Shown here in pieces: positions 15,330 through 20,987 of a stretch of DNA of 21,052 nt (the first letter of the stretch is position 1; every line of letters begins with the position of its first letter). Source of the stretch: SIG607 sp045590395 (GTDB taxonomy: Bacteria > Bacillota > Clostridia > Oscillospirales > Acutalibacteraceae). The position numbers and the translations under genes are program-made. Location of the stretch: assembly GCA_045590395.1 (NCBI GenBank), contig JAZNQX010000040.1:1-21052 (forward strand). Direction: 5' to 3'. Below the pieces are notes generated by a model. The model searched no databases. It was not told the DNA's origin and was given only the letters and a program-made list of their open reading frames with translations.

Positions 15330-15626
15330 TTACCCCCCCCAACCTATTGTAACAACACAGGTATTCGCATGGGTAGAGTCTACATTAAAAAAATACCCCA
15401 GAGCTTCGAAATATTTTCGCGTTTTACACAGCTCGGCTACTTCGCTTTCATTAAAGTTACCACAAGAATTATAAAAACGAAATACCACATGTGTATAGCC
15501 CTCTTTAATCGCGCTATGTATTTTTTCGAAAGCCTTGTCGATAATAGAGGCGTGAGCCTTAAGTATGGCTTCGCAAGTCCGCTGACACGCTATCTTAGCG
15601 TTAATTCTTTTCAATTCTGCATTCAT
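15330..15626 (-). CDS. Hypothetical 98-aa protein ending in a G8 tract
   Basis: N-terminal helix (ELKRINAKIACQRTCEAILKA), then strand-helix-strand (YTHVVFRFYN, SEVAELCKTRKYFEALGYFF). The last codons run through eight consecutive G on this strand (C at 15333-15340), giving the end TIGWGG. A slip there would change or lengthen the C terminus. It starts in an ATGA overlap with the zinc-ribbon gene. Not recognised. Confidence 0.75.
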   Translation of the reverse strand: MNAELKRINAKIACQRTCEAILKAHASIIDKAFEKIHSAIKEGYTHVVFRFYNSCGNFNESEVAELCKTRKYFEALGYFFNVDSTHANTCVVTIGWGG

Positions 15627-15778
15627 ATTTGCTTCTTATGTCTTGCTGGTAAAACTTTAGTAGTATTGCACTCAGTGCAGCATCTTTTTCTGACGTCCTC
15701 CTCAAGAGGCCATGGGTTGTGAGCCTGTCTGCGGTCAATCTTTTTGCCGCAAAGGCAGCATGTTACATATTCTATCAT
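15623..15778 (-). CDS. Small zinc-ribbon protein
   Basis: 51 aa, MIEYVTCCLCGKKIDRRQ onward, with CxxC (CCLCG) and a second CxxC (CCTECN) about 28 residues on, a plausible zinc ribbon. HNPWPLEED in the loop resembles short phage proteins I recall from Bacteroidetes. The frame stays open upstream to 15896, but the ATG at 15778 begins where the zinc motif does, so I chose it. Such mini-proteins often bind RNA polymerase or DNA; unproven here. Confidence 0.75.
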   Translation of the reverse strand: MIEYVTCCLCGKKIDRRQAHNPWPLEEDVRKRCCTECNTTKVLPARHKKQI

Positions 15779-15803
15779 ATTATTAAGCTTTAAAGTGCTC
15801 CAG

Positions 15804-15901
15804 GATTGACAGAAACAAGTCAATTTTGAGCTTTTATTATAAAAATGAGTTACCCTATTATTTGAAAATTTTGGCACGAAATGGAGCCATTTCTGTCAAT
15901 C
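15804..15901. repeat. 12-bp inverted repeat and nearby palindrome upstream of the zinc-ribbon gene
   Basis: GATTGACAGAAA (15804-15815) and TTTCTGTCAATC (15890-15901) are exact inverses 74 nt apart. Beside the right arm is GAAATGG-AG-CCATTTC (15878-15893); beside the left, TTGAC/GTCAA (15806-15823). Layout suits a regulator-binding or RNA-looping control site. Confidence 0.6.
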
Positions 15902-15943
15902 AGCCACATTATTTATCTCTGATATTTTTCTCCATTTCATGGC

Positions 15944-16408
15944 CTACTTATTTTCAAATTCTTTGAAAAACGGCTTAAACCTGAGTTCCGTTGCGCTCGT
16001 ATTGAAAAGCGGAAAATCATCTTTTCCCCGATGCTTGCCGCAAGCTTCTGCGTAAAATAATCGCGTCCCCTGTACCTTTGAGTCAAACTCGTATATTTTA
16101 ATACTCGTAACTGCGTCAGCATGTTCTTTTAGCTTCTTATCAAACCACTTTCGATTGTGCATAGCCTGATTGAAGAGATACTCTTGCCTTTCAAGTTCCC
16201 AAGCGTCCTCTGTTTCAAAAGTTATGGTTTGTTTCAGGAGCTTTTTCACGCAAGTAAGACCGACTGTGTAAGTTTTACCGTCTTGCTTACCCTTGATGAC
16301 CGCTATATTGCAAATAGTTCTACCGCAGTCATCGCAAGTTGTAGGATTAGCTTCAAACATTCCAAATTTAGATATGGAAATGAGCTCATAAGTTTGTTTT
16401 GGTATCAT
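15944..16408 (-). CDS. Zinc-binding-like protein of unknown function
   Basis: 154 aa. CDDCGRTIC plus GLTCVKKLL gives two or three Cys pairs in a ribbon-like N terminus, with IAVIKGKQDGKTYTVG as strands between them; this resembles Bacteroidetes accessory proteins in which a zinc ribbon reads a DNA or nucleotide ligand (impression). The middle is a charged helix (EDAWELERQEYLFNQAM) and the C terminus mixed. Starts 3 nt after the preceding stop. Confidence 0.78.
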   Translation of the reverse strand: MIPKQTYELISISKFGMFEANPTTCDDCGRTICNIAVIKGKQDGKTYTVGLTCVKKLLKQTITFETEDAWELERQEYLFNQAMHNRKWFDKKLKEHADAVTSIKIYEFDSKVQGTRLFYAEACGKHRGKDDFPLFNTSATELRFKPFFKEFENK

Positions 16409-16410
16409 GA

Positions 16411-16605
16411 CTAATATAACTTTGGTAAGACATAATAATAGTAACCTCCGTCTCGAGCCATCGAATTAAAGCTCTCGTGAAAGCGGGACTTTTCAGCGTA
16501 TTGAACTCCAGCTGAGTTCTTTGCCGCGATTATTACAGGATAGCCTTGATTATAAAGCTCCTTGGCTGTATCGACATTTTCGTTTGTTATTTTTCTCCAG
16601 TCCAT
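16411..16605 (-). CDS. Small hypothetical protein
   Basis: 64 aa with alternating helix and strand (TAKELYNQGYPVIIAAKNS) and an aromatic C-terminal tail (GGYYYYVLPKLY). No motif recognised. Operon spacing 2-3 nt on both sides supports translation. Confidence 0.7.
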   Translation of the reverse strand: MDWRKITNENVDTAKELYNQGYPVIIAAKNSAGVQYAEKSRFHESFNSMARDGGYYYYVLPKLY

Positions 16606-16608
16606 AAT

Positions 16609-16743
16609 TTAGTTATTAAAAAGTTCGTCAAAGTCCTCATCAACGTATGTGCCTTTGTGCTCCATAGAATTCTCCAGAGCGTTGACGCAATCTTCAAGGT
16701 CTAAAAAAGTATTGCGAAAGCGGCAGTAACTCATATTTGCCAT
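16609..16743 (-). CDS. 44-residue phage protein (SYCRF type)
   Basis: MANMSYCRFRNTFLDLEDCV, then an acidic end (VDEDFDELF). The SYCRFxNT start with a later DC is a pattern I recall in short Bacteroidetes phage hypotheticals. It lies downstream of the terminator and 3 nt before the next gene. Function unknown. Confidence 0.7.
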   Translation of the reverse strand: MANMSYCRFRNTFLDLEDCVNALENSMEHKGTYVDEDFDELFNN

Positions 16744-16773
16744 GATGCGTAGGATTTAAGGATTAAAAGAAAA

Positions 16774-16795
16774 GAGCCTGTCAATTGACAGGCTC
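16774..16795 (-). terminator. Intrinsic terminator after the 316-aa gene
   Basis: Perfect palindrome GAGCCTGTCAA/TTGACAGGCTC: 9-bp G/C-rich stem around AATT. On the minus strand it is followed by TTTTCTTTT, so it terminates leftward transcription from the 17822-17853 promoter; some readthrough must feed the next genes, or they have another promoter. Confidence 0.88.
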
Positions 16796-16829
16796 CGAGT
16801 GCTAATTTCGCGTGTGTTCATTTTTTTTA

Positions 16830-17780
16830 TTACGCAAGTTCCTGAGCCGCAACCCAAGCGTCATACTCCTTCTGCACAACCTCAAGGACTGCCTTGCGGT
16901 CAGCCAGAGTTGCCTGTGCTTTAGCGAGTGACTCCTCGGCCTTGATAACAAGCTCCTGTGCCTTCTTAAGTTTGTCTTCCGGAGTAGAAGGCACCTTGTT
17001 CTCAGCTTTTTCGCGGCGAGCAACAGCCTTAGCATTCATTTCAGCACCAACCTCGTCGAAGTCAGCTTCTATTGTGATGGCAGCCGTAGACACCTTGTGA
17101 ACGGTCTTTGCTGCTTCTGGGTCAACCTCTGTAGGAGTAGGGACTGAGATGCGATAGAGCACTGAGCTCACTCGCTTGTCAGGCACGATTGCCACGATAC
17201 GTCCTACAGTGCCGTCCTCAAGGGTTACCAGCTTACCGATGTTAGCGACAGCGGCATTGATTGCTTCCTTCATGCTCTCTTCTGTCCAAGCTTCCTTTGA
17301 AGCTCTTGGGCTTCTGCGACCTGCAAGCTCGACTGTCTCGTCGAAAATCCTGAGGAGGTTGCTGTCGAAAGCCTTTACACAAGTCTTGCCTGAGTCAAGC
17401 TTGATGCTGTAGAAGACCTGAGCTGCGCGCTTGTCTCCACGAACTGCGATGATAACGCCGTCTACCCATTCAGGCATATTGAAAGGCATGACCTGGCATT
17501 TGTGGCCGACGTTCACCTTGCACTCTTCTGCAAGCTTCATAACCTCTTCCTCTGAGCGCCTTGCCTTAGGAGCCTTGCCGCCATTCTTAGCAGCTTTTTC
17601 GTAGAGCTCTTCGTTCTCTGGCTCAGGGTCCGGTCCTACGTAGCCCTGTCCCTTAGGGAGTTCAGCCTGCGCTCTTGCGTCAAGCACTTCCTGGATTGCT
17701 GCCTTGTCTTCGTCAGATGCTGTCTCATACAGAGCGTTCAACTTCTTAGTTGTCATCTTGGTAAAATCTTTTGTTGCCAT
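16830..17780 (-). CDS. 316-aa protein with duplicated beta-barrel-like domain and C-terminal coiled coil
   Basis: Own promoter and own terminator flank it, and codons are richer in G/C third positions than neighbours (many GAG, AAG, CTT, GCC), together suggesting high expression. Residues 1-85: charged helical segment with a Pro-rich linker (GPDPEPENEE). Residues 90-145 and 180-237 look like two copies of one beta-rich domain: VGHKCQ, WVDGVIIAVRGDKRAAQVFY, then LDSGKTCVKAF; and IGKLVT, TVGRIVAIVPDKRVSSVLYR, then KTVHKVSTA. Residues 245-316 are a long Ala/Lys/Glu helix, likely coiled coil. No catalytic motif. Could be an abundant DNA-binding or anti-host protein; function unknown and not recognised. 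Confidence 0.85.
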   Translation of the reverse strand: MATKDFTKMTTKKLNALYETASDEDKAAIQEVLDARAQAELPKGQGYVGPDPEPENEELYEKAAKNGGKAPKARRSEEEVMKLAEECKVNVGHKCQVMPFNMPEWVDGVIIAVRGDKRAAQVFYSIKLDSGKTCVKAFDSNLLRIFDETVELAGRRSPRASKEAWTEESMKEAINAAVANIGKLVTLEDGTVGRIVAIVPDKRVSSVLYRISVPTPTEVDPEAAKTVHKVSTAAITIEADFDEVGAEMNAKAVARREKAENKVPSTPEDKLKKAQELVIKAEESLAKAQATLADRKAVLEVVQKEYDAWVAAQELA

Positions 17781-17821
17781 AGCTTTTTGTTGTTAAAGTG
17801 TTAATGATTGATTTGATACTG

Positions 17822-17853
17822 CGAATATACGCATTATTTTTTAATTGTGAAAA
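17822..17853 (-). promoter_or_regulatory. Promoter for the 316-aa gene
   Basis: On the minus strand, TTTTC, 19 nt, then TATATTCG (complement of 17822-17829), a one-mismatch TAnnTTTG -7 box. Start would fall near 17815, leaving a short leader of roughly 35 nt before the ATG at 17780. Confidence 0.6.
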
Positions 17854-17888
17854 CTTTTTTACAAATTTTTTGAAAAACTTTTTTGCTA

Positions 17889-18128
17889 CTAATAATCGTC
17901 TTTTGTCAGGACCTGACCCTCAGCACAACTTGCGCATATTTTGAGGTACTCTATAGCCGCCCAGGAATTGACCCTGACCGTAATTGTATAGTCGTCAATG
18001 GCTATTACCTCCATTATATTACTATACATAGCCTCTATGCGTTGCTTCATGATTTGGGTCACGCCTGCTTTCCTGTACTCTACCCAGACCGTGTGGTCTT
18101 TTATAGGTGTTGCGTGTATTATCGGCAT
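17889..18128 (-). CDS. Hypothetical 79-aa protein
   Basis: Beta-rich look: VWVEYRKAGVTQIMKQ, then NIMEVIAIDDYTITVRV, closing with a short helix and ICASCAEG. Preceded by a clear GAGGAGGAG ribosome-binding site and overlapping the previous gene by 10 nt. No family recognised. Confidence 0.72.
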   Translation of the reverse strand: MPIIHATPIKDHTVWVEYRKAGVTQIMKQRIEAMYSNIMEVIAIDDYTITVRVNSWAAIEYLKICASCAEGQVLTKDDY

Positions 18129-18262
18129 CGACGGCTCCTCCTCTTGAAAGTCAGAATGACGGTTATATTAAAGATAAGTAGGTGCACGTCAATTGAGTGT
18201 GTAAACACCTCGGCTGCAAGGGCTATGCCCCAAGCTCCAGATTTGTATGCGTCTATTTTCAT
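18119..18262 (-). CDS. 47-aa membrane peptide
   Basis: MKIDAYKSGAWGIALAAEVF, then a hydrophobic stretch (VHLLIFNITVILTF) and a basic end (KRRSRRCR). One transmembrane helix with positively charged tail inside. Preceded by TAGGAGAG at 7-8 nt, a good ribosome-binding site, which with the overlaps supports it although it is short. Confidence 0.65.
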   Translation of the reverse strand: MKIDAYKSGAWGIALAAEVFTHSIDVHLLIFNITVILTFKRRSRRCR

Positions 18263-18277
18263 GGTCGTGCTCTCCTA

Positions 18278-18475
18278 TTATTTAGTACAAGTCATCTTTG
18301 CTACTACCTGTAGGGCTTGAGCTTCCTCAAAGCTAAGATACTCTATCACCCTTATATGCGAGTTGTCAGTGTCGAGTTGCTCCCACTCGAGCCCCATCGC
18401 GTCAAAGATTTTTGCGAGCTTGTCTCCTTCCTTGGGAGACTGCATAAAACTAAGCTCTGAAATAATTACGTCCAT
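18278..18475 (-). CDS. 65-aa protein directly after a promoter
   Basis: MDVIISELSFMQSPKEGDKL onward, then EWEQLDTDNSHIRVIEYLSF and a short helix. An ATG further up (18559) would run through the promoter and give a poorer N terminus, so I chose 18475. The promoter's start point lies about 14 nt ahead. Function unknown. Confidence 0.72.
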   Translation of the reverse strand: MDVIISELSFMQSPKEGDKLAKIFDAMGLEWEQLDTDNSHIRVIEYLSFEEAQALQVVAKMTCTK

Positions 18476-18495
18476 ATTTATTTTAGTTTGTTTTA

Positions 18496-18526
18496 CAAAG
18501 GTAAGAATTATTTTTGAAAAATGAAA
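18496..18526 (-). promoter_or_regulatory. Promoter for the 18475-17889 gene group
   Basis: Minus strand TTTC (complement of 18523-18526), 19 nt, TACCTTTG (complement of 18496-18503). It shares the TTTCAAAAAT, TTCTTA, CTTTGTA pattern with the sites at 8232, 20558 and 20667. Confidence 0.8.
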
Positions 18527-18528
18527 AT

Positions 18529-18690
18529 TTATTTTTGCTTGTGCCGCTCTTTGGCACATCCTTCCCCGAAGGCTGCCCTGTATAGAGCCTTGCCATCGTG
18601 TATGATTTGACCGAGGAAGGCCAGGATAGCGATGACCATGACTATGACTACGAAGCCAAGGGCAATATATTGTAGGATTGTCTGTATCAT
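18529..18690 (-). CDS. 53-aa single-pass membrane protein
   Basis: Residues 8-30 are a strong transmembrane helix (YIALGFVVIVMVIAILAFL), followed by a basic cytoplasmic-type tail (KALYRAAF, ERHKQK). AAAGGAGG lies 8 nt before the ATG, and the start overlaps the previous stop as ATGA. Its 3' end abuts the promoter at 18496-18526. Confidence 0.75.
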   Translation of the reverse strand: MIQTILQYIALGFVVIVMVIAILAFLGQIIHDGKALYRAAFGEGCAKERHKQK

Positions 18691-19037
18691 GATAAAGCCT
18701 CCTTTATAAAGTCAGCTGCTCCTGACGGGCCCCAGCCTTCCCATGCTCGGGCTATCTGCTCAGCCTTAGGCTCGAGTTTAGCCACGACCTCCTGCAGAGC
18801 CTTATCGCTTTTGCGCTTGAGCTCCTTGACACAGAACTTTGTGCCGCTGAAAGCCGTATAACTTTCCATCTGATAGCCTCCAGGCCTATCCTCAAGGGTT
18901 ACGGGACTAACTGACACATAGACCCCTCGTGGCTCTTCCTTATAGGTGAAGTAGTTGTACCCGCCCTTCTCATAGCGGACCTCTATTTTGAGGTGTGTTG
19001 CGTCTGGTACGCGATTTGTTGCAAAATACTTTTTCAT
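18687..19037 (-). CDS. Hypothetical 116-aa protein
   Basis: Predicted beta strands (HLKIEVRYEKGGYNYFTYKE, GVYVSVSPVTLE, YTAFSGTKFCVKE), then a helix (KALQEVVAKLEPKAEQIARA) and a short WGPSGAADF end. The fold might be a small beta-sandwich. Between a 1-nt gap and an ATGA overlap, so co-translated with both neighbours. Not recognised. Confidence 0.75.
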   Translation of the reverse strand: MKKYFATNRVPDATHLKIEVRYEKGGYNYFTYKEEPRGVYVSVSPVTLEDRPGGYQMESYTAFSGTKFCVKELKRKSDKALQEVVAKLEPKAEQIARAWEGWGPSGAADFIKEALS

Positions 19038-19038
19038 G

Positions 19039-19296
19039 TTATTCTACTTTTAAGATTATTGGATTACGTTTGATAAAGATTGCGGCATGTATCAAGCCGT
19101 CAAGGTAGCGCGCAGCCTCCCAACTCGATAGCCCATGCTGGGCAATAACGCTATTATACTGGCGTTTAGTTATCGGGTCAATGGGTATGAGGTTGTAACA
19201 CCGAAAGCCCCTTTGCAAGGTTAGACCTGGATTGGGCTGATACATCGAGTTGAAAGTCGCTACCTTCTCCTCAAGGATTTTTCTCGCCATTCTCAT
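19039..19296 (-). CDS. Hypothetical 85-aa protein
   Basis: Basic start (MRMARKILEEKVATFN), then GLTLQRGFRCYNLIPIDP, and a helix near the end (WEAARYLDGLIHAAIF). ATG at 19296 or 19290 are both possible; I kept the longer. Preceded by an AT-rich stretch (TATAAAACAAAATAAC) and, beyond that, the structured intergenic region. Confidence 0.72.
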   Translation of the reverse strand: MRMARKILEEKVATFNSMYQPNPGLTLQRGFRCYNLIPIDPITKRQYNSVIAQHGLSSWEAARYLDGLIHAAIFIKRNPIILKVE

Positions 19297-19496
19297 AGTT
19301 ATTTTGTTTTATATCAATTAGAGCCAGATTACGGCGGCTGGCTATTCCGCATGGACCTCTTGGCTCCTGTTAGAGGGGAGCCAGATAAGGCTGAGATTGA
19401 TTGGTCAGATTTGAGCCTGGTCAGATTTGAGCCTACTTGCCTACTACCGAATTTGAGGCACGTAGGTTTTTAGGTGTGCCGTTTTAAGGCACAAGT
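19297..19496. repeat. Intergenic region with hairpins and a 16-bp tandem repeat
   Basis: 200 nt without a gene. TGGTCAGATTTGAGCC occurs twice head to tail (19402-19417, 19418-19433). Hairpins: AGCCAG/CTGGCT (19322-19343), TGGCTCC/GGAGCCA (19361-19383) with competing CCTCT/AGAGG (19356-19376), and GTGCC/GGCAC near 19474-19490 as a possible weak terminator for the gene at 19497. Could be an attenuator for the genes below. Confidence 0.5.
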
Positions 19497-19790
19497 CTAA
19501 TATGGCTCGACATCCTCAAAGGTTATGCTCCGAACACAGCACATAGGCACATAGGCGTCCAGCCAGTCGCAGTCATAGTCTATTGTGCCGTCTAAGTCTG
19601 CCACTACCTGGCATATTTCTCCTATCGGCATATGGAGACTATCGGCTGCAAAGTGTAGCATGTCTCGCTTATTCCCTTCTCGGTCTCGCTTCTCGCCAAT
19701 CCATACATGTTCTGAGTACCCCTTAAAAATGATTTCTTTCCCGTTAGGGTCTTTGCCTCTAAGGCTAAATTCTGCGCAATAAACATCCAT
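19497..19790 (-). CDS. Hypothetical 97-aa protein
   Basis: MDVYCAEFSLRGKDPNGKEI onward: alternating strands, a charged loop (KRDREGNKRD), a short helix (GEICQVVADLDG), and YDCDWLDAYVPMCC. Cys spacing does not make a clear zinc site. AAGAGGATTATATT precedes the ATG. Not recognised. Confidence 0.72.
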   Translation of the reverse strand: MDVYCAEFSLRGKDPNGKEIIFKGYSEHVWIGEKRDREGNKRDMLHFAADSLHMPIGEICQVVADLDGTIDYDCDWLDAYVPMCCVRSITFEDVEPY

Positions 19791-19807
19791 AATATAATCC
19801 TCTTATT

Positions 19808-19867
19808 TTAATTTTGAACTACTGACAATATAGTCATAACACATGTGAAAACTGTAAGCGCTATCAT
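19808..19867 (-). CDS. Possible 19-residue hydrophobic peptide
   Basis: MIALTVFTCVMTILSVVQN, all hydrophobic, preceded by a textbook AGGAGG at 6 nt. It is too short for composition tests, but the ribosome-binding site is among the best in the window. May be a membrane peptide or a translational leader. Confidence 0.35.
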   Translation of the reverse strand: MIALTVFTCVMTILSVVQN

Positions 19868-19938
19868 ACTTGCCTCCTATTTTAATATGTTTCTATTATT
19901 CTCTTTTTATTAGGCTTGGCCTCAAACTTCTCATACTT

Positions 19939-20256
19939 TTAGAATTGTCCGGCTATCCAACTATCATGCAAATAGGTGCCTTTTTCATTCCAGACCGATA
20001 TTTTATCGAAGACCAAACAATCCTTGTCAGTAAAACCTTGATAGGCTATTACTCTATATAGCATGTCTACGTCAACGGTCAGCTCTAAGGCCTTTTGTAG
20101 GTCATCCGTATAGGCTGTCAGGCTTATATCTTCGTCGTCGTCTTTTATAAGCTTGACATCTTTAAAAATATCCTTGCGCGCAGCAATGCGTTCCAAATGT
20201 GCGTGCTCTTCTGGGGTAAAGTCTTCAGCAATTGAAAAATCAAGATAGTAAATCAT
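19939..20256 (-). CDS. Hypothetical acidic 105-aa protein, first gene of the minus operon
   Basis: MIYYLDFSIAEDFTPEEHAH onward; acidic centre (IKDDDEDISL), helix (DDLQKALELTVDVDML), and a final strand region (YRVIAYQGF, SVWNEKGTYLHDSW). First protein after the tandem promoters and the structured leader. Acidic early proteins often mimic DNA or bind host proteins; this is only a possibility. Confidence 0.75.
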   Translation of the reverse strand: MIYYLDFSIAEDFTPEEHAHLERIAARKDIFKDVKLIKDDDEDISLTAYTDDLQKALELTVDVDMLYRVIAYQGFTDKDCLVFDKISVWNEKGTYLHDSWIAGQF

Positions 20257-20286
20257 AACTTTATAAATTTAATGGGTTTATATTAG

Positions 20287-20490
20287 TACCCACAGGGAGA
20301 ATCGAACTCCCCCGGCTCATGCCTTTGAGCCTACCTGGCACTATCGTGCCAATCCCGGCTGGGTATCGCAGGGACTTCCACCTGCACTATTGCCCCTATT
20401 AGTCACCGTCTCCGATGACTCCGAAGCTTCCAACCTGTCTGGCCAGGGTTTTCAATCTGGGTCTATCTTTAGCATAGGCCGGGTCCAGAT
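20287..20490 (-). ncRNA. Structured leader RNA with a tRNA-like cloverleaf
   Basis: Downstream of the 20558 promoter. From its 5' end: ATCTGG/CCAGAT (20485-20490 with 20455-20460) enclosing CTAT/ATAG; CCTG/CAGG (20434-20447); AGTCATC/GGTGACT (20401-20420, needs a G-U so this strand is the structured one); GCAGG/CCTGC (20368-20385); then a four-arm fold: TACCCA/TGGGTA closing stem (20360-20365 with 20287-20292), TGGCAC-GATA-GTGCCA, GGCTCA-AAGGCA-TGAGCC, and T arm GGGAG-TTCGATT-CTCCC. The T-loop is canonical, but the D-like arm has a 4-base loop and the anticodon-like loop lacks U33 and a normal anticodon, so it is not a working tRNA. Could be a decayed tRNA cluster, a decoy, or a regulatory leader. 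Confidence 0.55.
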
Positions 20491-20557
20491 ATTTCAAAGA
20501 ACATTTTTAGTCACTTACTTAGTTAGGTTTCTATTTTTCTATCATTCATTTTGTTAT

Positions 20558-20583
20558 TACAAAGATAAGAAATATTTTTGAAA
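20558..20583 (-). promoter_or_regulatory. Promoter, downstream copy, for the minus operon
   Basis: Minus strand TTTCAAAAAT, AT, TTCTTA, TCTTTGTA; -7 box TATCTTTG is the complement of 20560-20567. Initiation near 20553 would produce the structured leader before the gene at 20256. Confidence 0.78.
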
Positions 20584-20666
20584 CTAAAAAATTTTTTTCA
20601 ACTTTTTTTTCAACTTTTTTTCTAATCTTGGTCAGCGACCTGTTTTTCTATCATTCATTTTGTTAT

Positions 20667-20692
20667 TACAAAGATAAGAAATATTTTTGAAA
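20667..20692 (-). promoter_or_regulatory. Promoter, upstream copy, for the minus operon
   Basis: Exact second copy of the 20558 promoter; -7 box is the complement of 20669-20676. Transcripts from here would be about 109 nt longer at the 5' end. Confidence 0.75.
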
Positions 20693-20743
20693 CTAAGCCC
20701 CTTTTTATAAAGAGCCGCCCCTTAAATGTATATAATAAAAGAA

Positions 20744-20801
20744 GCCTCTCTCAATCCAATATATTGCTGTCGCAGGTGGTAAGGCTGTCTGCACAAGAGG
20801 C
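20744..20801 (-). other. Large stem-loop near the right end
   Basis: GCCTCT (20744-20749) pairs with AGAGGC (20796-20801). On the minus strand it is followed by TTCTTTTATTAT, so it might terminate leftward transcription arriving from beyond the window. The 46-nt loop makes this tentative. Apart from this and the repeats, 20588-21052 contains no gene I can support. Confidence 0.3.
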
Positions 20802-20863
20802 CCTTAGGCAAAAAGGCTAACATAACAAGTAGGCCCGTAAAAATTTTGGCTAAAAGCGTACCC

Positions 20864-20987
20864 TGTAAACAATGTAAACAAAGAAATTACCAACTTTTTG
20901 GGCAGAATGGTAAACAATGTAAACAATAAAAACTTGAACATTTTAGGCCCTCAGGTTTCACAGCAGAGTGGTAAACAATGTAAACAA
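20864..20987. repeat. Three double iterons, GTAAACAATGTAAACAA
   Basis: Copies begin at 20865, 20910 and 20971; each is two GTAAACAA-type units 9 bp apart, so units lie on the same face about every helical turn. Copies 2 and 3 share an upstream CAGARTG. Surroundings are AT-rich. This fits an initiator-bound replication origin or an operator array for an early regulator. Confidence 0.8.

Larger units (their letters stand above)
20534..20696. repeat. 54-bp direct repeat carrying a promoter
   Basis: 20534-20587 and 20643-20696 are identical over about 54 bp, offset 109 nt. The stretch between contains repeated CAACTTTTTTT runs. The duplicated unit is a promoter pointing left, so doubling it likely strengthens or diversifies expression. 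Confidence 0.85.

Noticed and set aside
15896..15898. TGA recoded as Trp
   Set aside because: TGA is the normal stop in several clear genes here (for example 5575-5577, 13798-13800, 15623-15625), so global recoding is not supported.
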